Of a DNA stretch of 6,508 bases, positions 5,690 through 6,508 are shown piece by piece. The stretch covers positions 53,450 to 59,957 of the forward strand of contig DKQD01000191.1 in NCBI GenBank assembly GCA_002474345.1. The letters are read 5' to 3'. This DNA is from Bacteriovoracaceae bacterium UBA7317. Its GTDB lineage: Bacteria > Bdellovibrionota > Bacteriovoracia > Bacteriovoracales > Bacteriovoracaceae. Position numbers and translations under genes: made by a program. The notes below the pieces were generated by a model that was given only the letters and a program-made list of their open reading frames with translations, searched no databases and had not been told where the DNA came from. The stretch's first letter is position 1. The number at the start of each line of letters is the position of its first letter.

Positions 5690-6508
5690 TTATTCATAAC
5701 GTAGTGACTCTATTGGGCTTAAAAGAGAAGCTTGTCTGGCAGGCCAGAGACCAAAAAGAACTCCCACAGAAAATGATGAAAAAAAGGCCATAGTAATGGC
5801 CTGAATGGAAAGCCCCGTTGGCCAATCAAATATGAGTCCAACTAAAAAGCTTACAAGGCCCGCAATCATAATGCCGATCGCACCTCCTAAAAGGCAAATA
5901 ACAACAGCTTCCATTAAAAATTGAAAAAGAACATCTACGTTTCTTGCTCCCAAGGCTTTTCTAAGTCCAATTTCCCTTGTTCTTTCTTTAACACTAACAA
6001 GCATAATATTCATGATTCCAATCCCACCAACCACCAAACTTATGCCAGCGATGGCCCCTAAAAGAAGTGCCAGGGTTTTGGTTGTTTTCTCAAGAGTGGT
6101 TCGAATTTCTGTCATATTCATAATAAAAAAGTCATCCTCTTCATTTTCCTTAATCCTATGTCTTTTTCTAAGAAGTTCTTTCATGGACTCAATAACGGTA
6201 TCAATAAGCTCTGGCGATGAGACCTGGACGTTGATACTGCCAAGGTTTTTACGACCCAACACTCTGTCCATGGCCGTCACGAGGGGGATTGCTACCATAT
6301 CATCACGGTCCCTCCAATAATCGGCCCCCTTATTTGGGAGAAGCCCTATGACTTTAAAATTTTTCCTGTTAATCTTTACCGTTTGGCCTATAGGGTTTTG
6401 TCCTTTGGGGAAGAGCTTCTCATAAACTGTTTTTCCAAGAAGGCAGACTCTTTGTTTAGTTCTATTTTCCTCTTCTGTAAAAAAGCGACCCACCTGAGGG
6501 GGGCTGAC
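5690..6508 (-). CDS. MacB/FtsX-family ABC transporter permease, N terminus outside window
   Basis: This is the C-terminal 272 residues of an inner-membrane ABC transporter permease of the MacB type. The frame stays open to the right edge (upstream codons read VSPPQ before the GTG at 6493), so that GTG is almost surely internal and roughly a third of the protein is missing. In visible numbering, residues ~1-125 are the end of the periplasmic MacB_PCD-like domain, with NPIGQTVKINRKNFKVIGLL at 38-57. The FtsX domain follows: a membrane helix at ~145-171, the hallmark KERTREIGLRKALGA at 174-188, helices at ~200-227 and ~236-257, and the terminal PARQASLLSPIESLRYE. The family works with an ATPase (MacD/LolD type) as a mechanotransmission pump or lipoprotein/peptide exporter. 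No ATPase domain or gene is visible, so the exact substrate and whether it is a fused MacB cannot be told. It converges on the CheB-CheR gene with a 4-bp gap. Confidence 0.93.
   Translation of the reverse strand, partial: VSPPQVGRFFTEEENRTKQRVCLLGKTVYEKLFPKGQNPIGQTVKINRKNFKVIGLLPNKGADYWRDRDDMVAIPLVTAMDRVLGRKNLGSINVQVSSPELIDTVIESMKELLRKRHRIKENEEDDFFIMNMTEIRTTLEKTTKTLALLLGAIAGISLVVGGIGIMNIMLVSVKERTREIGLRKALGARNVDVLFQFLMEAVVICLLGGAIGIMIAGLVSFLVGLIFDWPTGLSIQAITMAFFSSFSVGVLFGLWPARQASLLSPIESLRYE

Noticed and set aside
5674..5694. Possible bidirectional terminator between the convergent genes
   Set aside because: The six-pair stem has one G-C pair and no T-tract on either strand.
6012..6320. 102-residue open frame on the plus strand
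   Set aside because: It is fully inside the permease gene, which has clear MacB/FtsX motifs in the opposite strand; the frame shows only shadow composition (Ser/Ile/Val-rich).

Overview
The window looks like part of a Gram-negative, AT-rich bacterial chromosome with tightly packed genes. The Gram-negative reading rests on the secreted and membrane-anchored proteins, the MacB/FtsX-type permease and the CheB/CheR-type chemotaxis proteins. The overall style (short gaps, AT-rich codons, many lysine-rich helical hypothetical proteins, a secreted C39-like cysteine peptidase, a CheX-like protein beside a CheB-CheR-PAS fusion) would fit a Bdellovibrio/Bacteriovorax-type predatory lineage. That assignment is inference only; no rRNA or other phylogenetic marker is present.

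Region 1 (1-2386, + strand) is a probable three-gene operon. A 5'-truncated helical protein runs off the left edge. Two bases after its stop comes a membrane-anchored protein whose C-terminal helical domain appears homologous to the first protein. Thirteen bases after that comes a secreted papain-fold (C39-like) cysteine peptidase with a signal peptide. The supported start of the peptidase is a GTG at 1412, not the upstream ATG at 1364. The arrangement suggests an envelope-located function in which two related helical proteins accompany a secreted peptidase; its substrate is unknown.

Region 2 (2447-5685, + strand) is a two-gene chemotaxis-type signalling unit. The first gene encodes a CheX-like protein with the ExxN motif of CheC/CheX CheY-phosphate phosphatases. 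The second is an 871-residue fusion of CheB methylesterase, CheR methyltransferase, a PAS-like domain, an NEEL-heptad coiled coil and a second PAS-like domain. It lacks the CheB receiver domain and has no kinase domain. Together they would supply receptor methylation, receptor demethylation and possibly response-regulator dephosphorylation; no receptor, CheA, CheW or CheY lies in the window.

Region 3 (5690-6508, - strand) is the C-terminal two thirds of a MacB/FtsX-family ABC transporter permease that runs off the right edge. It converges on the chemotaxis fusion with only four bases between the stop codons and no obvious terminator.

No RNA gene, mobile element, CRISPR array or gene-free stretch over 300 bases was found. 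The longest gap is 2387-2446 (60 bp), which holds a weak promoter candidate.
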